Assembly: GCA_964017185.1 (NCBI GenBank)
Contig: OZ024870.1
Span: forward strand, 61,358,812 to 61,422,811
Direction: 5' to 3'
Origin: Rugalucina vietnamica
Lineage: Eukaryota > Mollusca > Bivalvia > Lucinida > Lucinidae
DNA length: 64,000 bases
A program made the translations under genes and the position numbers. The notes under the pieces are model-generated. The model saw only the letters and a list, made by a program, of their open reading frames with translations, was not told the DNA's origin and made no database searches. Shown in pieces: positions 21,847 to 33,700 of this stretch (positions are counted from its first letter, which is position 1; every line of letters starts with the position of its first letter).

Positions 21847-22919
21847 GTCCCCCGCCTTTTCGAAGAAAAGCGGAGGGACATAGTTTTTGGCTTTCCATCC
21901 GTCCGTCCGTCCGTCTGTCCGTCTGTCCGTCCGTCCTTCCGTCCCCCTATAGGAGTATGTACCTTGTGTGCGCAACTCCTCCTACAGTTTTATTCCGATT
22001 CTTTTGAAACTTTACAGATGTCTTCATCATGCTTTGAAGATGTGCATGTGGTTTGGATATAATCCTCAGATTAATTTTTGACACATTTGAACTTAGTCAT
22101 TTTTCGGGCATTTTGATAATGAAAGTGAATAGACAGTGGGTACCTTGTGTGCGCAACTCCTCCTACAGTTTTATTCCAATTCTTTTGAAACTTTACAGAT
22201 GTCTTCATCATGCTTTGAAGATGTGCATGTGGTTTGGATATAATCCTCAGATTAATTTTTGACACTTTTTTTGCAATTTGAACTTAGTCATTTTTCGGGC
22301 ATTTTGATAATGAAAGTGAATAGACAAAGGGTACCTTGTGTGCGCAACTCCTCCTACAGTTTTATTCCGATTATTTTGAAACTTTACAGATGTCTTCATC
22401 ATGCTTTGAAGATGTGCATGTGGTTTGGATATAATCCTCAGATTAATTATTGACACTTTTTTTGCAATTTGAACTTAGTCGTTTTTCGGTATTTTGACAA
22501 TGAAAGTGAATGGACAGTGGGTGCCTTGTGTGCGCAACTCCTCCTTCAGTTTTTAATTCAGATTCTTTTGAAACTTTACAGATGTCTTGATGATGCTTTG
22601 AAGATATGCATGTGCTTTGGATATAATCCTCAGGTTAATTTTGACACTTTTTCGCAATTTGAACTTAGTCGTTTTTCAGGCATTTATACAATGAAAGTGA
22701 ATGGACATTGTGTACCTTGTGTGCAAACTCCTCCCTCAGTTTTACTCTGATTCTTTTCAAACTGTACAGATGTCCTGACCATGATTTGAAGATTTGCATG
22801 TGGTTTGAATATAATCCTCAGATTAATGTTTGACACTGTGACATGATGTAAATGCATGTGATTTGGATATACATTATTGTCAGATATATTTGTGTAACTA
22901 AACAATTAAGGCGGGGGAC
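21847..22919 (+). mobile_element. GTCCCCCGCC-ended tandem-unit element
   Basis: Perfect 10-bp mirror ends GTCCCCCGCC (21847-21856) and GGCGGGGGAC (22910-22919). A (GTCC)n stretch follows the left end, then five direct units of 181-190 bp starting near 21959, 22140, 22331, 22521 and 22712 (TACCTTGTGTGCGCAACTCC). No transposase is present. Confidence 0.8.
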
Positions 22920-23253
22920 ATAAATTCTCTGAATTTGCTTGTTTATGATGTAATTGCATGGGTTAGTAATTATTAAAATGAAGTGCCAAGGGAATAAAAT
23001 GTCTTAAATGTCATAGCATTTAGCTTGTGGAAAATTATTTGGCAGCAGAAAGCTGTCTAGTTTATTGGTTATATAAATGTAATCCTGTTTCTACTGTTTG
23101 TTCAGCAATATCATGTTAATTGTTTTGTTAAGAATACAATTGTACCACCAATATTTGTAAACTACCCAATTAAAGCTTGTATGCTTTCATGACTTCTCTA
23201 TGATTTTCCATTAGAAGTGAGAGTGGGGGTTCAATTATCCTGAGAAAGACACT
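22920..23253. other. No gene seen
   Basis: AT-rich spacer without recognisable features. Confidence 0.4.
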
Positions 23254-23491
23254 GAACCGCGTCTTGACAAAACCGTACTTTTGCCTATGCGAAAACAAAG
23301 ACGCAGATCAGCTGTGCAGTAACTGCACAACTGATCAGTGCCTTTGCTTTCACTACTTGGATAGTACAATTTCTCTTCTTCTTAAATCTGACATTGTAAG
23401 CTTCTAGCCTTTTGAAATTTCTGTGACTGTATAGGCCGGTTTGTGTCGGACCTGGTCGGAAACCCCAAAGACGTTTTTCATGGCGCGGCTT
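23254..23491 (-). mobile_element. GAGCC-family hairpin MITE, copy 15
   Basis: GAACCGCGTCTTGACAAAAC left, GGCGCGGCTT right; palindrome with CAGCTGTGCAG arms. Confidence 0.8.
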
Positions 23492-23603
23492 ACACTGGTA
23501 CTGGTTAATACCCATGCAGCGGTAGCGCCGCCCTGACATGACTGAAAAAAATTGTTGATAGAGGCTAACAGTGAGCTTTGTGGTATAGGGTCAAAAATAC
23601 CGT

Positions 23604-23955
23604 ATTTGTTCTAATTAGCACACATGCTCCAATAAGCGCATCCTGATCGGTTTTGAAAATCATGTGCATAACCGCACACGGCTCGACTAGCATATTGGTA
23701 TTTTACATAAATTTTCTACATTAATACTGTATTTACTGCATGAAAACTAAGCCTTTGATGACCAAATGCTGTTTTGCAACTATTCGAACGTTTAAATTAC
23801 ATCACCATGTAGCATTTTTGACATTTAATTTTGAGCAATTAGTGTTGATTTGCTTGTAGTGTGCGCTTATTAGAACGATATTTTGTTAAATTTTGTAACT
23901 TTCAAATTATTTTGAAAAGTTAAGCGCACTGTATGCTAATTAAAATGAATATGGT
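23604..23955. mobile_element. MITE with TACCRTATT termini
   Basis: ATACCGTATTTGTTCTAATT at the left is mirrored by AATTAAAATGAATATGGTA at the right, and AATAAGCGCA near 23651 by TGCGCTTATT near 23865. About 350 bp with no coding frame. Confidence 0.65.
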
Positions 23956-24127
23956 AGTTTTATAGAAAATCGTTATAGACCATAAGCTTATCAACTATAA
24001 GAGCCAGTAAAGCAACTGAATTGTGTCGGCGTATTTTCTGAAGTTGTCAACAAATATGCTTTGTTTGGTTTTATGCTAACACAGTGCACATCCTGTCACC
24101 AATAATTGACAACTGCTCTTGTTAACT

Positions 24128-24351
24128 GAGCCTTTGTGTGAGAAAACCAACAATTTGTCTTTCTGACCAGGTCCGACACAAACCGGGCTGTACAGTCACA
24201 GAAGCAGGCTAGAAACTTGAAATTTCAGATTCAAGAAGAAGAGGAATTGTACTATCCGTGTAGCAAAAACAAAGGCACTGATCAGCTTCGCAGCTTATCT
24301 GCGTCTTTGTTTTCGTATATGCAAATTGTTGGTTTTCTCATGCGAAGGCTT
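24128..24351 (+). mobile_element. GAGCC-family hairpin MITE, copy 16
   Basis: AACT on both sides. The right palindrome arm has lost several bases (GATCAGCTTCGCAGCTTATC). Confidence 0.82.
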
Positions 24352-24722
24352 AACTCATAGTAAAATACATGTACTTTTTCCTCGTCCATCTCAATGGACA
24401 ATTAATTCCCAATATTGGATGCATCGCCAACTAAAGCTGGACATGTAGCACGACCCTTAAAATCTTAAATGGTTAGAAATACACTATGATATTAATTATA
24501 GCACAGGTGCTTGAAGTTAATTATTATTATTTTTTTTTTTTTAATTCTGTTTTACGTCCCTTTCAAGATTATTTCAGCTCATATGAGATGGGCCAATCAG
24601 TAGGTGGGGCGAAAACGGGAGAACCCGGAGAAAAACCGCCTGTCACACCCAAACCCACACCAGACTATGGTGTACTGAAAGGGTCAAAATGACTGAAGTG
24701 GTTAACCGATCGGTCCATGCCT

Positions 24723-24895
24723 ATCTGGAAATAGACATGCACCCACAAATATAGGGGTGCACCCGCATATTTAGAGGTTCACCCCTATTTTAAGATAGAG
24801 GTGAACCCCTAAAATACAGGTGCATGCCTATTTTAAGGGTGCATGCCTATTTAGCGGTTAACCTCTATATTACGGGTGCACCTCTAAATATAGCA
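24723..24895. repeat. Array of GGTTAACC/GGTGCACC-type words, left part
   Basis: Modules of the form GGGGTGCACCCGCATATTTA and TTCACCCCTATTTTA repeat every 18-25 bp. Continues at 25927-26463 after the nested insertion. Confidence 0.8.
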
Positions 24896-24896
24896 A

Positions 24897-25926
24897 AAGT
24901 GAGCAAAGCTCACATACCCCCGGCGGTAGCCATCAGCGTTCATACCACTTTGAGACAAAAAGCAGATTACAGAAAAAGGTATACAGCAAAAATATATTCA
25001 TAAATAAAAAAGCAAAAACTATATTCCCCTAATACTTCCTATGCCGGACAAAAAGGTGCAGATTTGTATAGGAGTGACAGATGGTAAAAGAAACAAAGTA
25101 AAAAAAAGAAGACAAAAGTAAACTACAGAATCATTATCTTGTTTTCAGTAATAGAGAAGGCCGTTCTGAACATGCATATAAAATTTGAAGTCTCTAACTC
25201 TTATACAGACTGAGCTGTTATGATGGAAAAAATTCTCAGATAGAGAGAAAAATGGATAAATAAAGGGAATGATAAGCCAGAGATTGTTGATTCTCAAATA
25301 TACAATACAACTTGTCATACCCAAGCTTTGTACCAAATTTTAAAATTCTAGGTTAAGTAGTTCCTGAGAAATCTTTGACACAAAATGGTGCAGATTTGTA
25401 TAGGAGTGACAGATGGGAAAAGAAACAAAGTAAAAAAAAGAAGACAAAAGTAAACCACAGAATCACAATCTTGTTTTCAGTAATAGAGTTGGTTATTCTG
25501 AACATGCATATAAAATTTGAAGTCTCTAACTCTTATACAGACTGAGCTGATATGATGGAAAATTTTCTCGGATAGAAAAATGGATAAATAAAGGGAATGA
25601 TAAACCGGAGATTGTTGATTCTCAAATACACAATACAACTTGACATACCCAAGCTTTGTACCAAATTTTAAAATTCTAGGTTAAGTAGTTCCTGAGAAAT
25701 CTTTGACACAAAAAAAGTTTACAGACAGACAAACAGACCGAAAACGCAAAACTAGAAAAATGGATAAATAAAGGGAATGATAAGCCAAATTTTAAAATTC
25801 TAGGTTAAGTAGTTCCTGAGAAATCTTTGACACAAAAAAAGTTTACAGACAGACAAACAGACAAACAGACAGACGGAAAAAGCAAAAACTATATACCCCC
25901 TAATACTTCGTATGCCGGGGGTATAA
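24897..25926 (+). mobile_element. Tandem-unit element nested in the array (inner layer)
   Basis: Left end GTGAGCAAAGCTCACATACC CCCGG (interrupted here for length) and right end CCGGGGGTAT are mirror images over TACCCCCGG. Two direct units of about 336 bp (starting near 25050 and 25386, GGTGCAGATTTGTATAGGAG) are followed by a truncated third and ACAGACAGACAAACAGA microsatellite. Layout matches the other GGGGG-ended elements in this window. Confidence 0.72.
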
Positions 25927-26463
25927 AAATACGGGTGCACGCCTAAAATAGGCATACACCGCTATTTAGGGGTTAACCTCTATTTAGGGGTGCACCCGCA
26001 TATTTGCAGGTTAACCCCTAAATATAGGGGTGCACCCGCAATTTGAAAATAGGGGTTAACCCCTACTTTTACGGGTTCACCCCTATTTAGGGTTAACCTC
26101 TATTTAGCCATATACCCCTTAAAATAAGGGTGAACCTGTACTTTCAAATTACGGGTGCACCCCTATATTTAGACTTGCACCTACAAATATGAGGGTGCAC
26201 CCCTAAAATAGAGGTTAACCCCTAAATAGCGGTGCATGCCTATTTTAGGGGTGAACCCTTATTTTTAGGGGTTAACCTATAAAATAGAGGTTAATCCCTA
26301 AAATAGGCATGCACCCCTAAAATAGGGGTGCACCTGCATTTTTGGGGGTCCACCTCTAAAATAGGCATGCACCGCTAAAATAGTACAGGTTAACCCGTAT
26401 CTGAAAATAGGGTTGGACCTCTAAATATGCGGGTGCACCCCTATAATTGCGGGTGCATGCCTA
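25927..26463. repeat. Array of GGTTAACC/GGTGCACC-type words, right part
   Basis: About 25 modules in which CCTAAAATAGGGGTGCACC, AGGGGTTAACCCCTA and AAATAGGCATGCACC alternate. The six-base cores GTTAAC, GTGCAC and GCATGC are each palindromic. Confidence 0.82.
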
Positions 26464-26612
26464 TTTCAAAATAGGCATGGACCGATCGGTTAACCACTTC
26501 GGTCATTTTGACCCTTCCAGAACACCATACCAGACACAGCGGTGAGATGATCGAGTGATTAATAAACAGAGCTCTTAACTGCTCGGCCACAGGGGCCGCT
26601 GAAGTTAATTAT

Positions 26613-27362
26613 AAGTGACCAAAAAATCATCAGATTTACCGTGGTGCCTTCTATTGACATATTCCATGATTATGGTAATGATATGATATAGGACCTGTGA
26701 TTATAGCTGTTGTTTAAAGACGTCAATAAATTTTCAGAAGAGGCAATGCTTCCAGTGATCATATACATGTAATAAGTGGAGTAACTTTCGCTTTTGTACT
26801 AAGCTCAGCCTTCGAAGGTCTGGAATACTGGAGTCAGTTATGGCTGTGAGAAATTTTGCTGTTCTCACTTGAAAGAAAGAGGTAATAATAACGCAAGAAT
26901 GACTTCATTTATGATGTGGTTTATTTGATTTCCCACATTTTGTTATACATGTCACATATGAGCCTCTCGGGGGAAAACCAAAGACAAATTTAGATGAATA
27001 ACAAAAACTGGATATAGGATAATAATAGTCTTAAAACATCAACACAGCATATAAATCAAATTATGTAGATTTTCATGTTTTTTGTTTTTTTTTCAAAACA
27101 ATATGTCAGATGCTAAAAGAAATACTGTATGCTACATCAAGTGTTTCATTCTTGATAACATTTTTGTAACATTTTAAGACTTTAGCATACATATTTTAAT
27201 TTAACAAACTTCAGTGAAATTAAAGTGCAAATCACACTTTCCTAAAAGGAACTTTAAACTTTAGGCTTCATGTTTGAAATATTACCAAGCTGATAAATGT
27301 GGTAAATGTGTATTGTAATCAGATGTAAAACTTCATGTATAATGAGTTTGCACCTCTATGTT
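26613..27362. other. No gene seen
   Basis: AT-rich intergenic sequence; a fragment ATGAGCCTCTCGGGGGAAAA near 26958 recalls a GAGCC MITE end but has no partner. Confidence 0.4.
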
Positions 27363-27450
27363 ATAGAAAGGTAAAAGTAGGCAATGATCAGGAAATGGCG
27401 CAATCAGAAAGAAATTCCCACTCCAAAACCGAGGTGGGGAAAAAACTTTT
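27363..27450 (-). repeat. Family F repeat fragment (CCACCTCGGTTTT type)
   Basis: Contains AGGTAAAAGTAGGCAATGAT and CCAAAACCGAGGTGGGG, shared with copies near 40.4, 43.5, 52.7, 54.8, 55.6 and 58.6 kb. Confidence 0.65.
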
Positions 27451-27568
27451 TTTCGATGAAATGAAAAGCTGCTTGTCAAAATTGAATATGCCTTTCATTT
27501 TTCTCCAAGTCAACTGTATAGTCACTATTTTATGATTTGTGTAGCTTTTGTGCATTGTTCCCCCACAG

Positions 27569-27779
27569 TTTATTGTCTTTTCACATGTTTATCACAACAT
27601 ATTTAGATATTCATGTATCTGGTGTATTTTTGTGTATTATTCCATCACAGTTTACTGTCTATTCACATGTTTATCACAACATGTTTAGATATTCATGTAT
27701 CTGGTGTATTTTTGTGTGTATCTGGTGTATTTTTGTGTATTGCTCAAACACAGTTTATTGTCTATTCACAATCTGTGCA
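27569..27779 (-). repeat. About 85-bp tandem repeat in the CACYBP 3' UTR
   Basis: The block CAGTTTATTGTCTTTTCACA to ATTCATGTATCTGGTGTATT occurs two and a half times immediately downstream of the CACYBP stop codon. On the gene strand the TTTATT word is AATAAA, present in the first and last units. Confidence 0.78.
27752..27760 (-). promoter_or_regulatory. Candidate poly(A) signal AATAAA for CACYBP
   Basis: TTTATT on the plus strand, about 20 bp after the stop codon; a second lies near 27570. Which is used cannot be seen from sequence. Confidence 0.3.
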
Positions 27780-30700
27780 TCACAACATATCCCCTGCCCC
27801 CTTCTTATCCCTGGACTCCGTCCATGCCTTGGCCAGAGTTCGTTTCATGTCATCGTCTCCATCGTCATACATCTGTTTTAACATCCCCATCAAGTTCTCT
27901 GTAGGATCTTTGCTCTCATCAAAGTCTGGCCTGAAATTTCAAATGAATAGCTTTGACAATCTACAGCGCAAATAAAATTGAGCCTGTGTGTGAAAAAAAC
28001 CAACAATTTGAGTTCCGACTAGGTCTGATATAAACCAGCCTGTACAGTCACAGGAGCAGACTAAAAGCTTGAAATTTTGGATATAAATAGAGGAGGAATT
28101 GTACTATCCGTGTAGTGAAAACAAAGGCGCTGATCAGCTTCGCAGTTACTGATGGACATCTGGTCCCTTTTCTTTACTAAATCTTAAATTTCAAGCTTCT
28201 AACCATTTGTATGGGTAGAGATTTGAGCCGCTGCATGGGAAAACCAACAATCTGCATAGGCAAAAACAGGAAAACATGCCCTTGCAATATACAGAAATTT
28301 TTAAAGTTGTAAAAAATGATGAAAATTTTGGATATTGTTCTTATTATTGCTCAAAACAGAGATTGTGGGTACACGTTAGAACCACCTCACCGAGGCTTTT
28401 CATAACTTAACAAAAGTCTGTATATTACATTGGCCTGCTTTCGTAATGTAAATACAATGGAGTCGACATAAATCAGCTTTTCTCATTCTGTGGCTCCAAT
28501 AACTGTGATTTTTTAATGCCTGATAATCCAGCTAATCCACAGTCTTTGTTTTTCCACATGCATCTAATTAGGATCTACAATATTTGTTTTTCTATCTATT
28601 TATTTTAAGGCATTCCAAAATGGATGGCCATGCAATTTTAAGTGTATTTATGGTGATGCTAGTAGCAATTATTACGTCCAAAGCTTACGCTATTTTACCA
28701 TACTTACTTTTTCTTCTTATCATCCATAGGTTTTTTGTCAGCTCTAGAGACACATATCCAGGTCATCATAGGGGCCTTCTTCTTCAGCATAACCAGTACT
28801 GTGTCTTTCTTTATCTGAATATATACAGAAAATATATATGAACCCTTTTACAAGAAATTCTAATTTATCTAGATGTTTTCTCTTCTCGTGACACATCTCC
28901 AGGTATTGCCAGTAATCATGATTACAGGATATCATTTCTCCAGGTCTGATAAGAAAGCATATTTGGATAAAAAAAAAATGATTTCAAAATCTAACCCGAG
29001 AGGACCATTGGTCCTGAGAACGCTCACCTGAAGCCTGATCCTGGAGTATTAAGTCATCATGAAATGACCTTGACCTTGAATACTCACACACCTTTACTGA
29101 ATTTGTCTGCATCTGCAAAGTTTCAGGTCTGAGGCTGCAATAGTTTCCAGACCCAGTGATTTCTGAGAAAACCATAATTTTAATTTTGATATTTAAATGA
29201 CCTTGGGTCAAGGACAAGAAAAGATCTTGACCTTCATTAATTACTTACCTTCATTGACTCCATTGGTTGTCTGCATCTAGCAACTTTCAGGTCTCAGACT
29301 GCAACAGTTTCCAAAATATCCATTGTTTTCCCCTTTTCCCATGTAAAAGCCTATGTTTCCAAAATTGACCTTGCCGTAAAATAGGTCAAGGTCATCCTAG
29401 GGTCATCATTTCAACAAACTATAATGGGCTGGAGTCCCAAATGCTACATACCTGATTACCAAGTTTCGCGAAAATCGGCCAGCTGGTTCTGGAGAAGATT
29501 TTTGAGTGTTTTTTACCATAGTTGGGCATGGCAGCCATCTTGGTCATGTGACCTGGATTTCGCGATCAAACTTTCGTTCCCCCTACCCATAGACACTCCA
29601 CATAAAATTTCACTTTGATTGGCCAAGCAGTTTCAGAGAAGAAGATCTTTGAAAAGTGTGTATGGATGACAGACTGGCCAAGGTAAAGAGATGACCTTGA
29701 CCTAAATTAATCACATACCTTCATCTACTCCATTAGTTGTTTGCATCTACCACTTTTCAGGTTTCAGGCTGCAACAGTTTTCAAAAATTCCATAAGTTTC
29801 ACTTTTTCCCATGTAAAAGCCTATGTTTCCAAAATTGACCTTGCCATAAAATATGTCAAGGTCATCCTAGGGTCATCATTTTATCAAACTATAATGGGCT
29901 GGAGTCCCAAATAATATATATGAAGTTTCATGAAAATCAGCCTGCCGGTTATGGAGCAGAAGATTTTTGAGTGGTTTTTACCATATATGGGCGTGGTGGC
30001 CATCTTGGTCATGCGACCTGAATTTCGCGATCAAACTTTCATTATCTCTACCCATGGATGCTCCACATAAACTTTCAGTTTGCTTGGCCATTCAGTTTCA
30101 GAGAGGAAGATCTTTGAAAAGTGTGTATGGACTGGTCAAGGTCAAGAGATGACCTTGACCTAAATTAATCACATACTTTCATTAGTTAAATTCCTACCGC
30201 CTTGAATCAGCAACACCATCCAGCTTCAAGGTTGCCCTTGAATCTGCCAGGTGTTCAATTGCCCGGTCGGAAACACCATCCTGCCAGGTGTCTCCGGTGG
30301 GGAAGAGCATTTTCATTTACCTAAATGGTTTGTAAGAAAAGACATAAGACAAAGCTTTTGGGAACTAGAGACCATATAATTGAAACCTTTTTTGGACATG
30401 CACAAATAGAGAACAAAATAAGAAACATGATCAAATGAGAAATAAAATCATTTCTCACTAATGCAAAATGTCCAAAAATTTTCAATGATATTGTACCTCC
30501 TTTGAGGTTGTAATAGGTTGAGCACATTTATAAGCATAAGTATTGTAGAGTTTTCTATATCAATATTGACTAGAGAACTAGTAGCACATGACATGTAAGC
30601 CCATCTTCAAGGTAATACACTATAATCTCTTTCTCTTAACTAAGAGTTCTTGATCACAACTGAATATTGCTCATTAATAGAGTCCATAATCACAGTTTTC

Positions 30701-33700
30701 TCCATCTGGAGTCCATTATCACACAGCCTTTGGTTGAAACCCACAAAACTTTTCACAGTAATCCGTCAAGACTGAGAAACTTAAATCACATATAGGGCTA
30801 CATGTATATCACATCTTAATATCCTCAACTGAATAACAACATATATGATATTCCCATACTGCTCAAGGAATTTTTTCTAAACTAACTACAACTCTAACTA
30901 ATATATACAGGGCAAGGGAGGGCGGGCATAAAATTTTATCAATATGGCTGCCTCGATCAACAATTTTTTCGAAAGTGACGCTCAAAATTGAAAGTTGTCC
31001 AAGCGGGACAACACTGCGATCTGATTGGTCCTTACATGATGTAAACAATTCCTGATTGGATAACATTTAAAATGCCCGTTACAAAACAAAGCACGCATAA
31101 ATATTTAAAACTGATTGGTTCTCATAGGTCGACATGTGACCTTGAAAAAAGGAAATTTGGGAAAATTTTACTTTTCTTATATATCCATTAAAAATTGAAA
31201 TGATGCCTACAAAGAAATCTTAATAAAAATAAAAGCAATAAAAATATTTTTCCATCATGGAAAAACAAGTAAAAAGAACTTTCACGAGATGGTGAGGTCA
31301 CGTGACATAAGAACGCCATTACCCCAGGTGGGTGGGGTAATGTAAACAAACATGCTAAATGAATTTAAAAACAGATTAATGACCATAATCTTATTATTAA
31401 ATTCCTACCGCCTTGAATCAGCAACACCATCCAGCTTCAAGGTTGCCCTTGAATCTGCCAGGTGTTGCCCGGTCGGAAACACCATCCTGCCAGGTGTCTC
31501 CGGTGGGGAAGAGCATTTTCATTTACCTAAACGGTTTGTAAGAAAAGACATAAGACAAAGCTTTTGGGAACTAGAGACCATATAATTGAAACCTTTTTTG
31601 GACATGCACAAATAGAGAACAAAATAAGAAACATGATCAAATGAGAAATAAAATCATTTCTCACTAATGCAAAATGTCCAAAAATTTTCAATGATATTGT
31701 ACCTCCAGACCCCCAAAAGCCAGTTGTTTTGCATCTGTCACTTTTCAGGCCTCAGGCTGCAATAGTTTTCAAAAATCCATAATTTTCACTTTTTCCCATG
31801 TAAAAGCCTATGTTTACAAAATTGACCTTGCTGTAAAATAGGTCAAGGTCATGCTAGGGTCATCATTTGATCAAACTATGATGGGCTGTAGTCCCAAACA
31901 ATACATACCAAGTTTCGTGAAAATCGGCCTTCCGTTCATGAGAAGATTTTTGAGTGGTTTTAACCAAATATGGGCGTAGTGGCCATCTTGGTCATGTGAC
32001 CTGGATTTCGTGATCAAACTTTCGTCACCGCTACCCATAGATGCTCCACATAAAATTTCACTTTGATTGGCCAAGGGGTTTCAGAGGAGAAGATCTTTGT
32101 AAAGTGTGTATGGACGACAGACTGGCCAAGGTCAAAAAATGACCTTGACCTAAATTAATCACATACCTTCATCTACTGCATTAGTTGTTTTCATCTACCA
32201 CTTTTCAGGCCTCAGGTTGCAAAAAAACACATACCTTCATCTACTCCATTAGTTGTTTGCATCAACCACTTTTCAGGTTTCAGGCTGCAACAGTATTAAA
32301 AAAATCCATAGTTTTCACTTTTTCCCATGTAAAGCCTATGTTTCCAAAATTGACCTTGCCGTAAAATAGGTCAAGGTCAACCCAGGGTCATCATTTTAGC
32401 AAATTATGATGGGGTGGAGTCCCAGATGCTACATACCAAGTTCCGTGGAAATCGGCTCACCGGTTCTGGAGAAGAAGATTTTTAAAAGGGTTTTTACCAT
32501 ATATGGGCGCGGCGGCCATCTTGGTCATGCGATCAAGTTCCTGTGAACAAACTTTCATTCCTCCTACCCATGGAGGCTCCATATAAAATTTCAACTTGAT
32601 CGGCCAAGCGGTTTCAGAGAAGAAGATCTTTGAAATTGTGAACGCCGACGGACGCCGACGACGGACGGACGGACGCCGGAGCATGGGTATACTATAAGCT
32701 GACCTGTGAGCCTTCGGCTCAGTTGAGCTAAAAATATACCTTGAAATAACTTTCACCAGGTATGATATCTTCTGCAAGGCTGTTGACTTTGAGTAGGTGA
32801 TTTTTGCTGCCAACATCTTTGCACAAGAGAGAAAATGATCTGAAATGAAAGCAGGCATAATACTATCATTACGAAAACTTGCCCATGCAATAAACAGAGA
32901 ATTTTCGAGCTTTAAAAATTGAAAATTTTCAGGTGAAAAAGTTTGTTATTTTTCTTATTTTTGCTCAAAACATAGATTGTGGGTACAAGTTAGCGAGGCG
33001 GTTCAAACGAGTACCCACAGTCTATGTTTTGGAGCAAAAATAAGAAAATAGGTATACCCCTGCATACCCCAGTTTTGCTATATAAAAGTGGGGTTCAAGG
33101 GTGTATACATTACACGGACATGTTTTCGTGATGTAAGTTCAGAAATGATGGCAAGCACTTAATTTTCACACATTTGTTGACACAGGAATTTAAAGTTCTT
33201 GCTTATAAAGACTTTCTTTGGTTTAAACAATACAATGTGGTTTCCGAACAGGTCTGACATAAATCAGCCTGTACAGTCATAGAAGCAGGCTAGAAGCTTG
33301 AAATTTCGGATTTAAGTAGAAGAGGAATTGTACTATCCGAGTAGCGCAAACAAAGGCGCTGATCAGCTTCGCGGTTACCGCGAAGCTGATCTGCGTCTTT
33401 GTTTTCGCATATGCAGATTGTTGGTTTTCTCATGAGGTGGCTCATTTATTTTTTTTTTCGTATAAAGTACATGGGTAAATATATACAATGTCATATGAGA
33501 CAGGATCTGACATTAAGCATAAAGAACAGCTGGAAATTTCATTTTGTGATCTGCTTTCAGGTATGCAAGCTGCAGCAGACAACAGGAAGTGACATAGAAA
33601 TAGAAAATGCTCGAAATAAAAGTCCTGTTAAAATTTCCAAATTTACAGTATGTAGGGTGACAGAATAAAATCCAATCTTTCAGATAATATAATAGACAAA

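Larger units (their letters stand above)
24666..26529. mobile_element. Inverted-repeat element inserted in the SINE (middle layer)
   Basis: Terminal inverted repeats of about 58 bp start TATGGTGTACTGAAAGGGTC and include TTAACCGATCGGTCCATGCC. A 6-bp duplication CCAGAC flanks them (24660-24665 and 26530-26535). The interior is an array of self-complementary words (GGTTAACC, GGTGCACC, GGCATGC) spaced by TAAAATA-like linkers. No coding sequence. Confidence 0.78.
24525..26599 (-). mobile_element. tRNA-derived SINE split by a nested insertion (outer layer)
   Basis: A 13-bp direct repeat TGAAGTTAATTAT lies at 24512-24524 and 26600-26612. Read on the minus strand, the element starts with a tRNA-like head (TGGCCGAGCAGTTAAGAGCT) on the right, and ends in a T-run on the left (poly-A on the minus strand) after TCTCCGGGTTCTCCCG and GAAAGGGACGTAAAACAG. 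The head and tail halves are separated by about 1.86 kb of foreign DNA. Confidence 0.75.

Noticed and set aside
30188..31708. LTR retrotransposon or TRIM call for the direct-repeat insertion
   Set aside because: The repeats lack TG...CA ends, and no primer-binding site or polypurine tract is visible.
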